From positions 1-48,151 of the forward strand of contig CALIXB010000030.1 of assembly GCA_938046775.1 (NCBI GenBank): DNA of 48,151 nucleotides. The letters run 5' to 3'. Under the pieces are notes generated by a model. That model was not told the origin of the DNA and did not search any database. It saw only the letters and a program-made list of their open reading frames with translations. Positions within the stretch are counted from its first letter, which is position 1; the number at the start of each line of letters is the position of its first letter. The position numbers and the translations under genes were made by a program. Shown here piece after piece: positions 1 to 8,534 of the stretch. This DNA comes from an uncultured Candidatus Saccharibacteria bacterium. GTDB lineage: Bacteria; Patescibacteriota; Saccharimonadia; Saccharimonadales; Saccharimonadaceae.

Positions 1-19
1 CAGCTTTAACCTTTGACAT
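1..19 (-). CDS. 5' end of a leftward gene (partial)
   Basis: On the minus strand an AAGGAG Shine-Dalgarno (26-31) lies 6 nt before an ATG at 17-19. The reading frame gives only MSKVKA before the window ends, so the product cannot be named. The good ribosome site is the only support. Confidence 0.45.
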
Positions 20-82
20 TCTTTACTCCTTATAGTTTTCTAAAAACAATCTGTTCTAGTTTATCGAAAATAAAGCCAGTTG

Positions 83-1276
83 TCAAGCGGTTTTAGCCAT
101 GTCTATGGGCTTTAATACTATAATTTCTCTGGCAACTACCTGATCTGGACGATGATACAGGAGATTTTTACCAATAATTGGCTGATATCCAAGTTTGCTT
201 AGGTTTTTTATCAGGGGTAAATGTGTAAATTGTCCATGTTGATTTTGCCAGGCGGGAACAGCCATACACAGTGTCGATTCTGGGCGAATTTGATCATGTA
301 TGTTCTTCAAAAAATCACTAATAATATGATTACAATTTCCAACCACCTCTTTAAGCTTTGCGGGACTGGGTGGGGCGGAGAAGGGTTGACCTAGGTATGT
401 TTCGCAGACGACGTGGGTAATTTGCTGTTTTTGCTCGGGGGTTAGTTTGATCGAGGTGGCGTCAGCTTGAAAAACTTGCCAGGCGGTGTTTGTGAAAAAA
501 GTCTTTTCCAGCCAGCGCATGTTTTCTGACGTGTAATCGACCATTTTATCGCTGAGGTCGCTCCCGTAGGCGTTGATGCTTAGCAGAGTGGCCTCTTGGA
601 GAACGGTTCCTGTACCACAAAACGGATCCCAAAGGTAGCTTCCAGATTGAGCGCCGGATAAATTGATCATAATTTGCGCTAGCTTAGGCGGAAGCATTCC
701 GACAAAGGCATCACGCTTTGGGCGCTCGCGATCTCGTTGGGTGTATGAATTGATATTTTGAGCACCACGACTTTCGGCTATCAAAAAATCTCCATTTATA
801 GCTCTGACTATGATAATCTCAATCTTCGTTTCAAACCTGCCAAGTTTATTATTATGAGAGGTGGCCGTGGAGAGAGCGGCGGTTTTATTGGGAATTAGAC
901 GTAGGCTAACGCCAGATTTTTTTAGGGAATTTTTCAAAATAATTCCGATTTTTTGAATATTTCGGGGATCTACTTTATTGCCGTAAAAGCTAATTCCAAA
1001 AGTTATTTTTTTCTGGTTATGTGAAAGATTTTTTGTGTACTTTTCAACGATGACTTTAGACGCTTGAAGTAGGGTGTGATGGTCGGATTTTTGTGATTTT
1101 ACGCGGCTTACGACGCGACCACATTTGATTGTTCCGCCCAGGTTATCAATAGAAAAGTTATCGGAGTCGATTGTAGCAGCTTGACTGGAGATTTTTTTAA
1201 CTCTTTCAGCGCCATAAACCGCCTCTAACTCGGCGATAGAGATTTCTGGTTGTCGGCCAAGGATAGCGATGAACAT
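83..1276 (-). CDS. UPF0020/THUMP-type RNA methyltransferase
   Basis: The 397-aa protein has a variable N-terminal half, compatible with a THUMP-like RNA-binding domain, and a C-terminal Rossmann methyltransferase. The SAM-binding loop reads DPFCGTGT, followed by an acidic GSDLS strand, as in the Trm11/TrmG10 tRNA guanosine N2-methyltransferase family. By family it would methylate tRNA. The usual catalytic motif IV (N/D-P-P-Y) is not evident; the matching position reads CETYLGQPF, so the chemistry is uncertain. On the minus strand a TATAAT box (1283-1288) sits 6 nt before the ATG, which implies a leaderless mRNA. It diverges from the next gene, whose -10 box is only 13 bp away. Confidence 0.7.
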   Translation of the reverse strand: MFIAILGRQPEISIAELEAVYGAERVKKISSQAATIDSDNFSIDNLGGTIKCGRVVSRVKSQKSDHHTLLQASKVIVEKYTKNLSHNQKKITFGISFYGNKVDPRNIQKIGIILKNSLKKSGVSLRLIPNKTAALSTATSHNNKLGRFETKIEIIIVRAINGDFLIAESRGAQNINSYTQRDRERPKRDAFVGMLPPKLAQIMINLSGAQSGSYLWDPFCGTGTVLQEATLLSINAYGSDLSDKMVDYTSENMRWLEKTFFTNTAWQVFQADATSIKLTPEQKQQITHVVCETYLGQPFSAPPSPAKLKEVVGNCNHIISDFLKNIHDQIRPESTLCMAVPAWQNQHGQFTHLPLIKNLSKLGYQPIIGKNLLYHRPDQVVAREIIVLKPIDMAKTA

Positions 1277-1314
1277 ATCGTAATTATACCATTTATCGTG
1301 GTATAATGAAGGTT

Positions 1315-2382
1315 ATGCTACCTAAGGTCTTGCAATTATTTAAGTCGCCGCGAACCATTATGAGCGTCTTGACGTTAGCGGTTTTAGCTATTGTTATTTT
1401 CCTGTCACGACATGAGCTGGTAAAGGCGTGGGGGCTATTTTTAAACGCAGATTTATGGCTATTATTCTTACTATTACCATTTCAAATTATTGTATATTTT
1501 GCTGGCGGTGAAATGATCTTCTCTTATCTTAGAGATAAGAATCTGATTCACCATATTTCCAGATTAGAACAGACAAGGATTGCCCTAGAATTGAACCTGG
1601 TTAACCATATTTTTCCGTCGGGGGGCGTTAGTGGAATTTCATATACAACATGGCGGATGCATAAGCTGGGGGTGAGTTCGGCGCGCTCGACATTTGCCCA
1701 GGTGATTCGTTATGTGACAGGATTTTTATCTCTCTTAATCCTATTGGTGATTGCCGTGCTGGCTCTGGCTATTGATGGTAAGGTCAATAGATATATCGTA
1801 GCGGCGAGCTTCTTGTTGATTATAGTGGTGCTGGCGCTGACTTTTGGATTAATATTTATATTTTCATCCAAGCGGCGTATGCAGACAACGGCCGCAGGTG
1901 TCTCGAAGTTTATTAATATACTAGTAAAATATGTGACTTTCGGTAAAAAACGACGGATTATAAATGCTCAGAAGGTGGAGGACTTCTTTGTTGACATGCA
2001 AGATGATTTCCAGGATTTGGCGAATCATCCAAAGCTGCTAAATAAGCCCATGATTTGGGGAATTGTCTATACAGCCTTTGACGTGGCAATGTTTACAGTA
2101 GCGTTTATGTCTTTGGGGGTTTTTGTTAATCCAGCAATTTTAATGGTGGGCTATGGAGTTGCGGGGTTAGCGGCGCTTTTTGTATTTACGCCCGGTGGTA
2201 CGGGGGTTTACGAGACAATCATGATCATATTCTTAAGCATGGCAGGAACGCCACCGGACTTAGCAATTGCTGGAATTATTTTAACGAGGGCAATTTTACT
2301 AACCGGCACTATTGTCTTTGGCTATATTTTTTACCAGCACGCATTGATTAAATATGGCAAGCCAAATGACTCCCAGGTTTAG
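1315..2382 (+). CDS. YbhN/LPG-synthase TM-like integral membrane protein
   Basis: This is a hydrophobic protein of about 355 residues with about seven predicted membrane segments. It contains the family signature region around NHIFPSGGVSG and a glycine-rich FTPGGTGVYE near the C-terminus, typical of the UPF0104/flippase-like (lysylphosphatidylglycerol synthase transmembrane) family. The family is linked to lipid flipping or transfer in the membrane; the substrate here is unknown. A longer frame starts at 1306, but that ATG lies inside the -10 box TATAAT (1302-1307). The ATG at 1315 is 7 nt downstream of the box and fits the leaderless pattern of this genome. The 3' end overlaps xseA by 29 nt, so the two are probably co-transcribed. 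Confidence 0.75.
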   Translation: MLPKVLQLFKSPRTIMSVLTLAVLAIVIFLSRHELVKAWGLFLNADLWLLFLLLPFQIIVYFAGGEMIFSYLRDKNLIHHISRLEQTRIALELNLVNHIFPSGGVSGISYTTWRMHKLGVSSARSTFAQVIRYVTGFLSLLILLVIAVLALAIDGKVNRYIVAASFLLIIVVLALTFGLIFIFSSKRRMQTTAAGVSKFINILVKYVTFGKKRRIINAQKVEDFFVDMQDDFQDLANHPKLLNKPMIWGIVYTAFDVAMFTVAFMSLGVFVNPAILMVGYGVAGLAALFVFTPGGTGVYETIMIIFLSMAGTPPDLAIAGIILTRAILLTGTIVFGYIFYQHALIKYGKPNDSQV

Positions 2383-3466
2383 CGTTAGTAATTTCCTGGC
2401 GGTCGTTAATCAGACTTTTGAGGCTGTTTTTGCTGGCGCGGTTGAAGTGGAGGGTGAGGTTGTCAGCTTTAAGTCGTATCCGCCAAAATATGCCTTTTTT
2501 ACTCTGAAGGACGAGGATGGATCGGTTAATTGTTTTGTGGGCTTTAGCAATCTGCGGACGCCAATCGAAGATGGTATGAAAGTGGTGGTCCGGGCGATGC
2601 CAAGCCTGAGGTACGACGGTAAGTTTAATTTGCAAGTTCAGAAAGTTTTTCCGCTAGGCGAGGGTAATCTAAAACGGAGTTTAAACATTCTGAAGCAGAA
2701 ATTGGCTACCGAAGGGCTATTTCACGTTGATCGTAAACGGTCGTTACCGCGTTATCCACATCGGGTGGCTGTTATTTCTAGTACAAAGGCGGCAGGTTAC
2801 GCGGACTTTATGAAAATCTCTAGAGATCGTTGGGGTGGTGCGAAATTTATTGTTGCTAATGTTAATGTTCAGGGTGACGGCGCGGCAGATCAGATTATAC
2901 GGGCAATTTCATATTTCAATCAAATGGCAGAACCGCCAGAGGTAATTGCTTTAATTCGTGGTGGCGGTAGTGCTGAAGATTTGGCAAGCTTTAATGACGA
3001 ACAGCTGGTTAGAGCGGTGGCAGGTAGTCGCGTGCCCATAATAACCGGCATTGGACACGAGATTGATGAGAGCCTATGTGATCTGGCGGCGGATGTGCGA
3101 GCTGCAACACCTAGTAATGCCGCTCAGCTGCTATTTCCAGATAAACATGAATTAGTTAGACATCTACATTTTCGATTAGTTGGTGTAAAAGATGAAATTC
3201 AGAGAGCTATTGACGAGCAGATATTTAGAGCAACAATGTTGCAAAAAGACGCGCTTGAGCAGTGGTCAAGTCAGGTTAGGGATGCTATAAATGCAACATT
3301 GTCGCAACAAAAGATTATTGCTGAATACGATCCAGAAATGGCGTTACGACGTGGCTACGCTATGATTAGCGGTGATTTACAGGTTGGTAGTATTGTTAAG
3401 ATTACAACAAAGGATACAATTATGAAAGCGAGGATTGAAAGTAGTGAACGACGAAATAACAATTGA
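2354..3466 (+). CDS. xseA: Exodeoxyribonuclease VII large subunit
   Basis: XseA is the catalytic subunit of ExoVII, which degrades single-stranded DNA to oligonucleotides. The N-terminal OB-fold (about residues 8-100) contains the family's VEGEVVSFK and YAFFTLKDE. The central catalytic domain has ALIRGGGSAEDL and GIGHEIDESLCDLAADVRA with TPSNAA. The C-terminal coiled coil is shorter than in E. coli (370 aa in total against about 450), and the end retains a RGYAMI motif. It overlaps the membrane protein upstream and xseB downstream, so translational coupling is likely. An alternative start is the ATG at 2366. Confidence 0.93.
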   Translation: MASQMTPRFSVSNFLAVVNQTFEAVFAGAVEVEGEVVSFKSYPPKYAFFTLKDEDGSVNCFVGFSNLRTPIEDGMKVVVRAMPSLRYDGKFNLQVQKVFPLGEGNLKRSLNILKQKLATEGLFHVDRKRSLPRYPHRVAVISSTKAAGYADFMKISRDRWGGAKFIVANVNVQGDGAADQIIRAISYFNQMAEPPEVIALIRGGGSAEDLASFNDEQLVRAVAGSRVPIITGIGHEIDESLCDLAADVRAATPSNAAQLLFPDKHELVRHLHFRLVGVKDEIQRAIDEQIFRATMLQKDALEQWSSQVRDAINATLSQQKIIAEYDPEMALRRGYAMISGDLQVGSIVKITTKDTIMKARIESSERRNNN

Positions 3467-3644
3467 GCAAATGATGACAGAACTAAACGAGCGAATCGCG
3501 TGGTTTCAGGGCGATGATTTTAATTTGGATGAAGCTAAGCAGAAGTTTATCGAGGCACGAGAGCTGTCAAAGAAGATTACGTCTACGTTAGAAGATATGC
3601 GACATGACATTGAAGTGCTTGGGGAAGATTTTAGTGTAGAATAG
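3444..3644 (+). CDS. xseB: Exodeoxyribonuclease VII small subunit
   Basis: This small acidic helical protein of 66 aa matches XseB, which binds the XseA coiled coil in ExoVII. The helical pair includes LNERIAWFQ and LDEAKQKFIEARELSKKI, with the spacing usual for the family. The frame is open from a TTG at 3435, but the GTG at 3444 lies about 10 nt after a GAGG and is preferred. It overlaps the end of xseA by 23 nt, as expected for a coupled heteromeric pair. Confidence 0.88.
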   Translation: MNDEITIEQMMTELNERIAWFQGDDFNLDEAKQKFIEARELSKKITSTLEDMRHDIEVLGEDFSVE

Positions 3645-3685
3645 GGTGCTTTACATCACTTAAAGCATAAGCTATACTCTAAAAT

Positions 3686-4345
3686 ATGATGAAAAGAGAT
3701 AAAAAAGAGCGCGGCTCAGTTAACGGCTGGATGGTCGGTACAATCAGCTGTTTGATATTATTTTTAATTGCTGGCTCATTGGCTATTTGGGCGTACATGC
3801 AATATTCCCATGAAAAAAGCAATGTTGATAGTAAAGTGGCAATTGAGGTTGCTAAGGGTAAGAGCGAGCAGGCTGAATCAGACCAGAAAAAATTTTCAGA
3901 AGAAGCGAAGAATCCGCGGATTGAGTTTGTTGGTCCTAGCGAATATGGACGCGTATCATTTATGTATCCAAAAACTTGGAGTGTGTATATAGAAAATGAC
4001 GGCAGTAACAGGGGCGATTATAAAGCATATCTTAATCCGGTAGCCGTTCCGTCAGCGTCTAATAAAGCGAGTCGATTTGCCTTGAGGCTAGAGATTATAA
4101 ATAAAAATCTAGACACAGTGCTTAATGACTATCAGTCTCGCCTGAAGAAGGGTGAATTGACCTCAAGTAGCACTGAGTTTAACGGAATCTCCGCTACGCG
4201 CATTGATGGTACGTTCGAGAAGGAGCTGCGTGGATCTGTCGTGTTGATGAAGGTCCGTGACAAGACCATCCGCTTCTCAACTGATGCGGACACATTCAAG
4301 CCAGATTTCCAGACGATATTAGGCACTGTAAAAATTGCTGAATAG
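3686..4345 (+). CDS. Membrane-anchored extracytoplasmic protein, unknown
   Basis: The 219-aa product starts with a basic stretch (MMKRDKKERG) and one transmembrane helix at about residues 17-40. A charged linker and a mostly beta domain of about 140 residues outside the membrane follow. The domain (from FVGPSEYG to the end) loosely resembles PsbP/lipoprotein-like folds, with SFMYPKTWSVYIE near its start; I cannot name a family. A TATACT box (3673-3678) lies 7 nt before the first ATG, so the mRNA is probably leaderless. It is monocistronic or leads into the kinase operon, which has its own -10 box. Confidence 0.6.
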   Translation: MMKRDKKERGSVNGWMVGTISCLILFLIAGSLAIWAYMQYSHEKSNVDSKVAIEVAKGKSEQAESDQKKFSEEAKNPRIEFVGPSEYGRVSFMYPKTWSVYIENDGSNRGDYKAYLNPVAVPSASNKASRFALRLEIINKNLDTVLNDYQSRLKKGELTSSSTEFNGISATRIDGTFEKELRGSVVLMKVRDKTIRFSTDADTFKPDFQTILGTVKIAE

Positions 4346-4380
4346 AAAAACCGGCTCAAGTTTTGCTATACTAGAAATGT

Positions 4381-5097
4381 ATGGCAGGTAAAGAGTGGAG
4401 TGATGCTGATTTTGGAGGGCTGCCGAGTGTCTTGGTGGCGGCGCATGAGCTAAAAACGCCGTTGTCTTTAATACGGCAATTGACGCTAATGCTCGGCGAT
4501 GATTTGACGAGTGAGGCTGATAAAAAACAGATCCAGCAGCGTATCGTCCAGACGTCCGAGCAGGCACTGCAGTTAACGGTCGACTTAGCAAATTCGGCAA
4601 ATTTGACACCGTCATTGTTTCCGCTGGAGCCAGTTAATCCGTTGGCAATATGTCAGCAAATGGCCGCAGAAACGCGATTTAATGCAGTGCTTTATGGGCG
4701 GAAAATTAGCTGGCCTCGGAGCGGGCGCAATAGCCGATTGATATTGGCGAATCGGACGTTATTGGGGCGGATTTTGGCAAATTTTTTAAACAACGCTCTG
4801 AAATATACCGAGGACGACTCAGAGATAAAAGTGTCGGTTAAGGCTGTTGGTGGCGCGGTGAGGTTAAGTGTGCGTGATTTTGGACCGATGATGAGTTTGA
4901 AGGAATATCGGCGGCTGCTTGATGAGATGGATGCGCGAAAAACGGTGCGGACGCGGCCGGAAAGTAGCGGCTTGGGTATTTATGTGGCTAGCCAATTTGC
5001 CCGGGCAATGAATGGCCAAATTGGTCTAATTAGACATCGAGACGGTTTAACATTTTATGTAGATATGCCGATTAGCCGGCAGCTGAGTTTGCTATGA
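4381..5097 (+). CDS. Soluble HisKA/HATPase sensor kinase
   Basis: The 238-aa protein has a histidine kinase core with no membrane segment and no sensor domain. The H-box AHELKTPL places the phospho-accepting His at residue 22, almost at the N-terminus. The ATPase domain shows an N-box (FLNNALKY), a G1-like DFGP and a G2 SSGLGIYVA. By family it autophosphorylates and passes phosphate to a receiver domain, here almost certainly the product of the overlapping next gene (ATGA overlap at 5094-5097). A TATACT box (4367-4372) lies 8 nt before the ATG. The input signal cannot be read from the sequence. Confidence 0.85.
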   Translation: MAGKEWSDADFGGLPSVLVAAHELKTPLSLIRQLTLMLGDDLTSEADKKQIQQRIVQTSEQALQLTVDLANSANLTPSLFPLEPVNPLAICQQMAAETRFNAVLYGRKISWPRSGRNSRLILANRTLLGRILANFLNNALKYTEDDSEIKVSVKAVGGAVRLSVRDFGPMMSLKEYRRLLDEMDARKTVRTRPESSGLGIYVASQFARAMNGQIGLIRHRDGLTFYVDMPISRQLSLL

Positions 5098-5462
5098 AAA
5101 AATTGCTGATCGTTGAGGATGGTAAAAATTGGGCGGATATTTTATGCGGATATGCGGCGGCGGTTGGCGCGGAAGCGCGGGCGGTGGTTTCTGGCGGCCA
5201 GGCGATGGAAATGATTGACGATTGGCAGCCGGACGCGATTGTCTTGGATATGCTGCTGGCGGGCGAAACGGCGGTGGCGCTGCTGAACGAGCTGAGGTCG
5301 CATGCGGATTTGGCGAGATTGCCGATTGTAGTTTGTAGTAATGCAGATGTCAATTTGGCGGATTTGCGGCCGTTTGGCGTGAGAGCGCTGCTGGATAAGG
5401 CGTCAATACGCCCGGATGAAGCGCGGGCGATTTTTAGAGAGGTTTTGGATGGGGCAAAGTGA
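5094..5462 (+). CDS. Single-domain response regulator (CheY-like)
   Basis: The 122-aa receiver domain has no output domain. The acidic pair E8-D9, the phospho-acceptor D52 in AIVLDML and a C-terminal LLDK lysine match the fold. It overlaps the kinase by 4 nt and recO by 14 nt, so the three genes form one operon. Because no DNA-binding domain is attached, the phosphorylated form must act through protein contacts. Nothing in the sequence shows whether RecO is a partner. Confidence 0.88.
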   Translation: MKKLLIVEDGKNWADILCGYAAAVGAEARAVVSGGQAMEMIDDWQPDAIVLDMLLAGETAVALLNELRSHADLARLPIVVCSNADVNLADLRPFGVRALLDKASIRPDEARAIFREVLDGAK

Positions 5463-6126
5463 GCGGTTAAAAGCGATTGTACTGAGGCGGACGAATTACG
5501 CCGAGGCGGATCGAGTATTGCAACTACTGACGCCGAAAGGCCGGCGCAGTGTCATTGCCAAGGGTGTGCGGCGCGAGCGGTCGAAACTGGCGGGCGGCAT
5601 TGAACTATTTGCGATTTGTGACGTGGTGATTCGTTCCGGACGCGGAGATTTGGGATTGTTGACCTCGGCGCGGCTGGCGGCGTTTTATCGGCATATTTTG
5701 GAAGATTACGAGCGGATGCAATTTGCTTATGTGGCGATGAAGCTGGTGTCGGCGGCGAGTGAAAATATTGACGAGCCGGAATGGTATTTTGTGCTAAGTC
5801 AGGTGCTAGAGCAATTAAATAATCCAGAGATTGACCAAAAGCTGATTGAAACCTGGTTTTATATGCAATATGCTAGCTTGCTGGGTGATGAGCTGAATTT
5901 GCGCACCGATGTGGCAGCTCAGATGTTGGCGCCCGATAAAAAATATATGTACGATAGCGCGGAGAAGGGCTTGCGGCTGGCGGAGCAGGGTGATTTGTCG
6001 GCAGACGCCATCAAGCTACTTCGGCTCATCCAGGCGAAGCCGCTGGCGAACGTGGCGCAAATTGGTGGGATAACTGAGGTGATCAATGATTGCTGGCTGG
6101 CAGTGCGGCAACACGCGGCGGTGTAA
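5449..6126 (+). CDS. recO: DNA repair protein RecO
   Basis: RecO helps RecF/RecR load RecA on SSB-coated single-stranded DNA. The N-terminal OB-fold contains VLRRTNYAEADRVLQLLTP and VIAKGVRRERSK, followed by a mostly helical C-terminal domain. The product (225 aa) is close to the family length, but it has no CxxC zinc-binding pairs in the C-terminal half. The ATG at 5449, inside the end of the receiver gene, is chosen because a RecO N-terminus begins there; the frame itself is open upstream to 5416. Confidence 0.88.
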   Translation: MGQSERLKAIVLRRTNYAEADRVLQLLTPKGRRSVIAKGVRRERSKLAGGIELFAICDVVIRSGRGDLGLLTSARLAAFYRHILEDYERMQFAYVAMKLVSAASENIDEPEWYFVLSQVLEQLNNPEIDQKLIETWFYMQYASLLGDELNLRTDVAAQMLAPDKKYMYDSAEKGLRLAEQGDLSADAIKLLRLIQAKPLANVAQIGGITEVINDCWLAVRQHAAV

Positions 6127-6144
6127 TATTACCGTCAAAAATGG

Positions 6145-6194
6145 TATACTGTAGCTAATAATGTGAATCGCCATGTTGCCAACATGGAGAAAGG
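6145..6194 (+). promoter_or_regulatory. glyS promoter and SD-overlapping hairpin
   Basis: A TATACT -10 box (6145-6150) predicts a transcript starting near 6157. The leader contains a perfect 7-bp inverted repeat, CCATGTT (6171-6177) and AACATGG (6181-6187), with a 3-nt loop. Its last two bases are the first two of the GGAGAAAGG ribosome site (6186-6194). Hairpin formation could therefore tune glyS translation; this is an inference. Confidence 0.5.
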
Positions 6195-6202
6195 TTTTTT
6201 TG

Positions 6203-7711
6203 ATGAGTCAAGCAAAAATGGAAGATATTATCAGCCTGTGTAAACGCCGCGGCTTTATTTATCAGGGGTCGGATGTGTATGGCGGTCTTTCTGGTACCTG
6301 GGATTATGGTCCGCTGGGCGTGCAACTGAAGCGTAATATCATGAATTTGTGGTGGCGCAGGTTTGTTGACGAGCGTGACGACATGTACGGCGTGGACGCG
6401 GCGATTTTGATGAATCAGAAGGTATGGCAGGCCAGTGGGCATGTGGATACCTTCGTCGATCCGCTGTGCGAAGACACGGTCAATCACCGACGCTACCGCA
6501 CCGATCATATTCTCAAAGACAATGGCGTTGACGCCGATGGTATGACCATGGAGCAGATGGATGCGGCGATTGTAGAAAAAGGCATCAAAAGCCCCGATGG
6601 TAATCCGTTGAGTAAATCGCGGACGTTTAATATGATGTTTGAAACACAGATCGGTGCCGCGGCGGATGTTGCACGTCAGTCAATGCTTCTTGAGGGCGGA
6701 AGTCTTGCTAAAAAAGTCGACTCATGTGCTGATGTGGTTAATTTAGAGAATAAAACTATCGTACAGGAATCACTCCTTCGGGAATATATGGATTATGTTA
6801 AAAATGATATATATGGGTATCTCGTTGAGCAAGAGAGAAATACTGTTTATCTCCGCCCCGAAACCGCCCAAGGTATCTTTACCAATTTCAAAAACGTCGT
6901 CGATAGTTTTTATCCTAATTTGCCGTTTGGTATCGCTCAACAGGGCAAGGCGTTTCGTAATGAAATTGCGCCGCGCGACTTCGTCTTCCGTTCCCGCGAG
7001 TTTGAGCAGATGGAGATTGAATACTTCGTCAACCCTGAGCATTGGCAGGAAGCGTTTGATGAGCTGCTGTCGGCGACGCATGTGTTTTTAGCAGAATTGG
7101 GCTTGAAACAAGAGCACATCCATGAGTTGGACGTGCCGGCGGAGGATCGGGCGCACTACAGCAAAAAGACGATCGACATTGAATACGATTATCCAATTGG
7201 CCGCGAAGAGTTGATGGGTATCGCTTACCGGACCGATTTTGACCTGATGAACATCCAGCGCGCCAGTGGTAAGAGCATGGAGTACACCGTCAAGGGAACG
7301 AACACAAAATTTGTTCCGCATGTCATCGAGCCGTCGTTTGGTGTGGAGCGGGCGCTGATGGCGGTGCTGTCGGGTGCTTACCGTGAGGATGAGCAAAACG
7401 GTGAAAAGCGGGTGTATTTGGCGCTGCCAGAGCACTTGGCGCCGGTTAAATTTGCCGTTTCGCCGCTACTCAAAAATAAGCCAGAATTGGTGGAAAAAGC
7501 CCGCGAAGTCTACGCTCAACTCGCCAAAGCCAACCCCGGCCGGGTGATGTGGGATGACAACGGCAACATTGGCAAACGCTACCGCCGCCAAGATGAAATC
7601 GGCACCCCGCACTGCGTGGTCATCGACTTCCAGACGCTGGAGGACGGCACGGTCACCGTGCGCGAGCGGGATACGACGGAGCAGAGGCGAGTTAAGATTG
7701 AGGAGTTGTAA
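6203..7711 (+). CDS. glyS: Glycyl-tRNA synthetase (homodimeric type)
   Basis: This is a class II aminoacyl-tRNA synthetase that charges tRNA-Gly. The N-terminus has GFIYQGSDVYGG and WDYGPLGV, motif 2 is FRNEIAPRDFVFRSREFEQM, and motif 3 lies in EPSFGVERALMAVL. A C-terminal anticodon-binding domain contains DDNGNIGKRYRRQDEIGTP. The start is the ATG at 6203 with a GGAGAAAGG site, not the upstream ATG at 6173 inside the leader hairpin. Length is 502 aa. Relative to the usual alpha2 enzyme, about 45-50 extra residues, AT-rich in codon use, lie between FNMMFETQIG and YLRPETAQG (about 6655-6845). Confidence 0.95.
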   Translation: MSQAKMEDIISLCKRRGFIYQGSDVYGGLSGTWDYGPLGVQLKRNIMNLWWRRFVDERDDMYGVDAAILMNQKVWQASGHVDTFVDPLCEDTVNHRRYRTDHILKDNGVDADGMTMEQMDAAIVEKGIKSPDGNPLSKSRTFNMMFETQIGAAADVARQSMLLEGGSLAKKVDSCADVVNLENKTIVQESLLREYMDYVKNDIYGYLVEQERNTVYLRPETAQGIFTNFKNVVDSFYPNLPFGIAQQGKAFRNEIAPRDFVFRSREFEQMEIEYFVNPEHWQEAFDELLSATHVFLAELGLKQEHIHELDVPAEDRAHYSKKTIDIEYDYPIGREELMGIAYRTDFDLMNIQRASGKSMEYTVKGTNTKFVPHVIEPSFGVERALMAVLSGAYREDEQNGEKRVYLALPEHLAPVKFAVSPLLKNKPELVEKAREVYAQLAKANPGRVMWDDNGNIGKRYRRQDEIGTPHCVVIDFQTLEDGTVTVRERDTTEQRRVKIEEL

Positions 7712-8526
7712 ATGGCAAACACCCAGAATAGTATAGATTCTCGCGAGGATGAACTTTTCGCTCAGTATCGGCAGGCTTATTATAAAGACGGTGATTTAGA
7801 TCTGGCTCTAGCTAAACTGGAAGAAATATTGGAAATAACTAAGATTAAGCAGTATGTATCATATCTTATCTTATAATTGATGTGTACTCTCAAATGAATA
7901 ACAAAGCCAAAGAGGCGTATGAAGTCGCAGCCAGGGGTGTAGGATACTCTGGTCCTTTCTCGGGACTATACAAGCAATACGCTGAACTAATTCTTGTTGT
8001 TGATGGCGACAGTGATGAAAATCTTAAGGCTGCGCTATATTACATAGGGCAAGCTATCGAATTGTATAATCAAGAGATTATTAGTGAGAAGGTCGATGAA
8101 AGCGTGGTGTATGACGCTGAATCGCTAAAATACTGGTTTGATAATAAAACTAAGACTCGTATAGATATGGCAAGTCTGCAAAATGATATAAAAAGTCTTA
8201 TATATAGCCGAACTTTATATGATGGAATGAGGCAGGCGCTTTTTACTGCAATTATAACTCTCATACTCTCAAGTGTTCAGGGACTAGAAGGAAGAAAAAT
8301 CTCGGATATTATAGCTATGAATGTGTCGCTAGTGGTGGTACTGAGCTGGATTTTATATTTAGTTGGGAGAATTGGATCGGGAAAAAGACTCATCCCTAGG
8401 CCTAATTCTAATTCAATTGGTAAATTCTTGGGACTGTCGATAGTGTTTTTACTGGCGATCAGTCTTATTGGTTTGATCGCAGTTAGTATTCTGTATATTT
8501 ATAAGTGGGCTATATCTATGGTATAA
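7712..8526 (+). pseudogene. Frameshifted TPR-like/two-TM membrane protein
   Basis: Two open frames appear to be one gene broken by a single frameshift. The first starts with ATG at 7712, abutting the glyS stop, and encodes 52 residues with a TPR-like helical pair (AYYKDGDLDLALAKLEEIL), ending at 7876. The second frame takes over around 7861-7882 and runs to 8526. It continues the helical pattern (ALYYIGQAIELYNQEI) and has two membrane helices near the C-terminus. The switch lies in a TATCTTATCTTATAATT stretch where both frames read S-Y-L-I, which suggests a small indel in a repeat. No convincing ribosome site precedes the second frame. A sequencing error or programmed frameshift cannot be excluded. 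Function unknown. Confidence 0.55.
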
Positions 8527-8534
8527 TTATCCCT

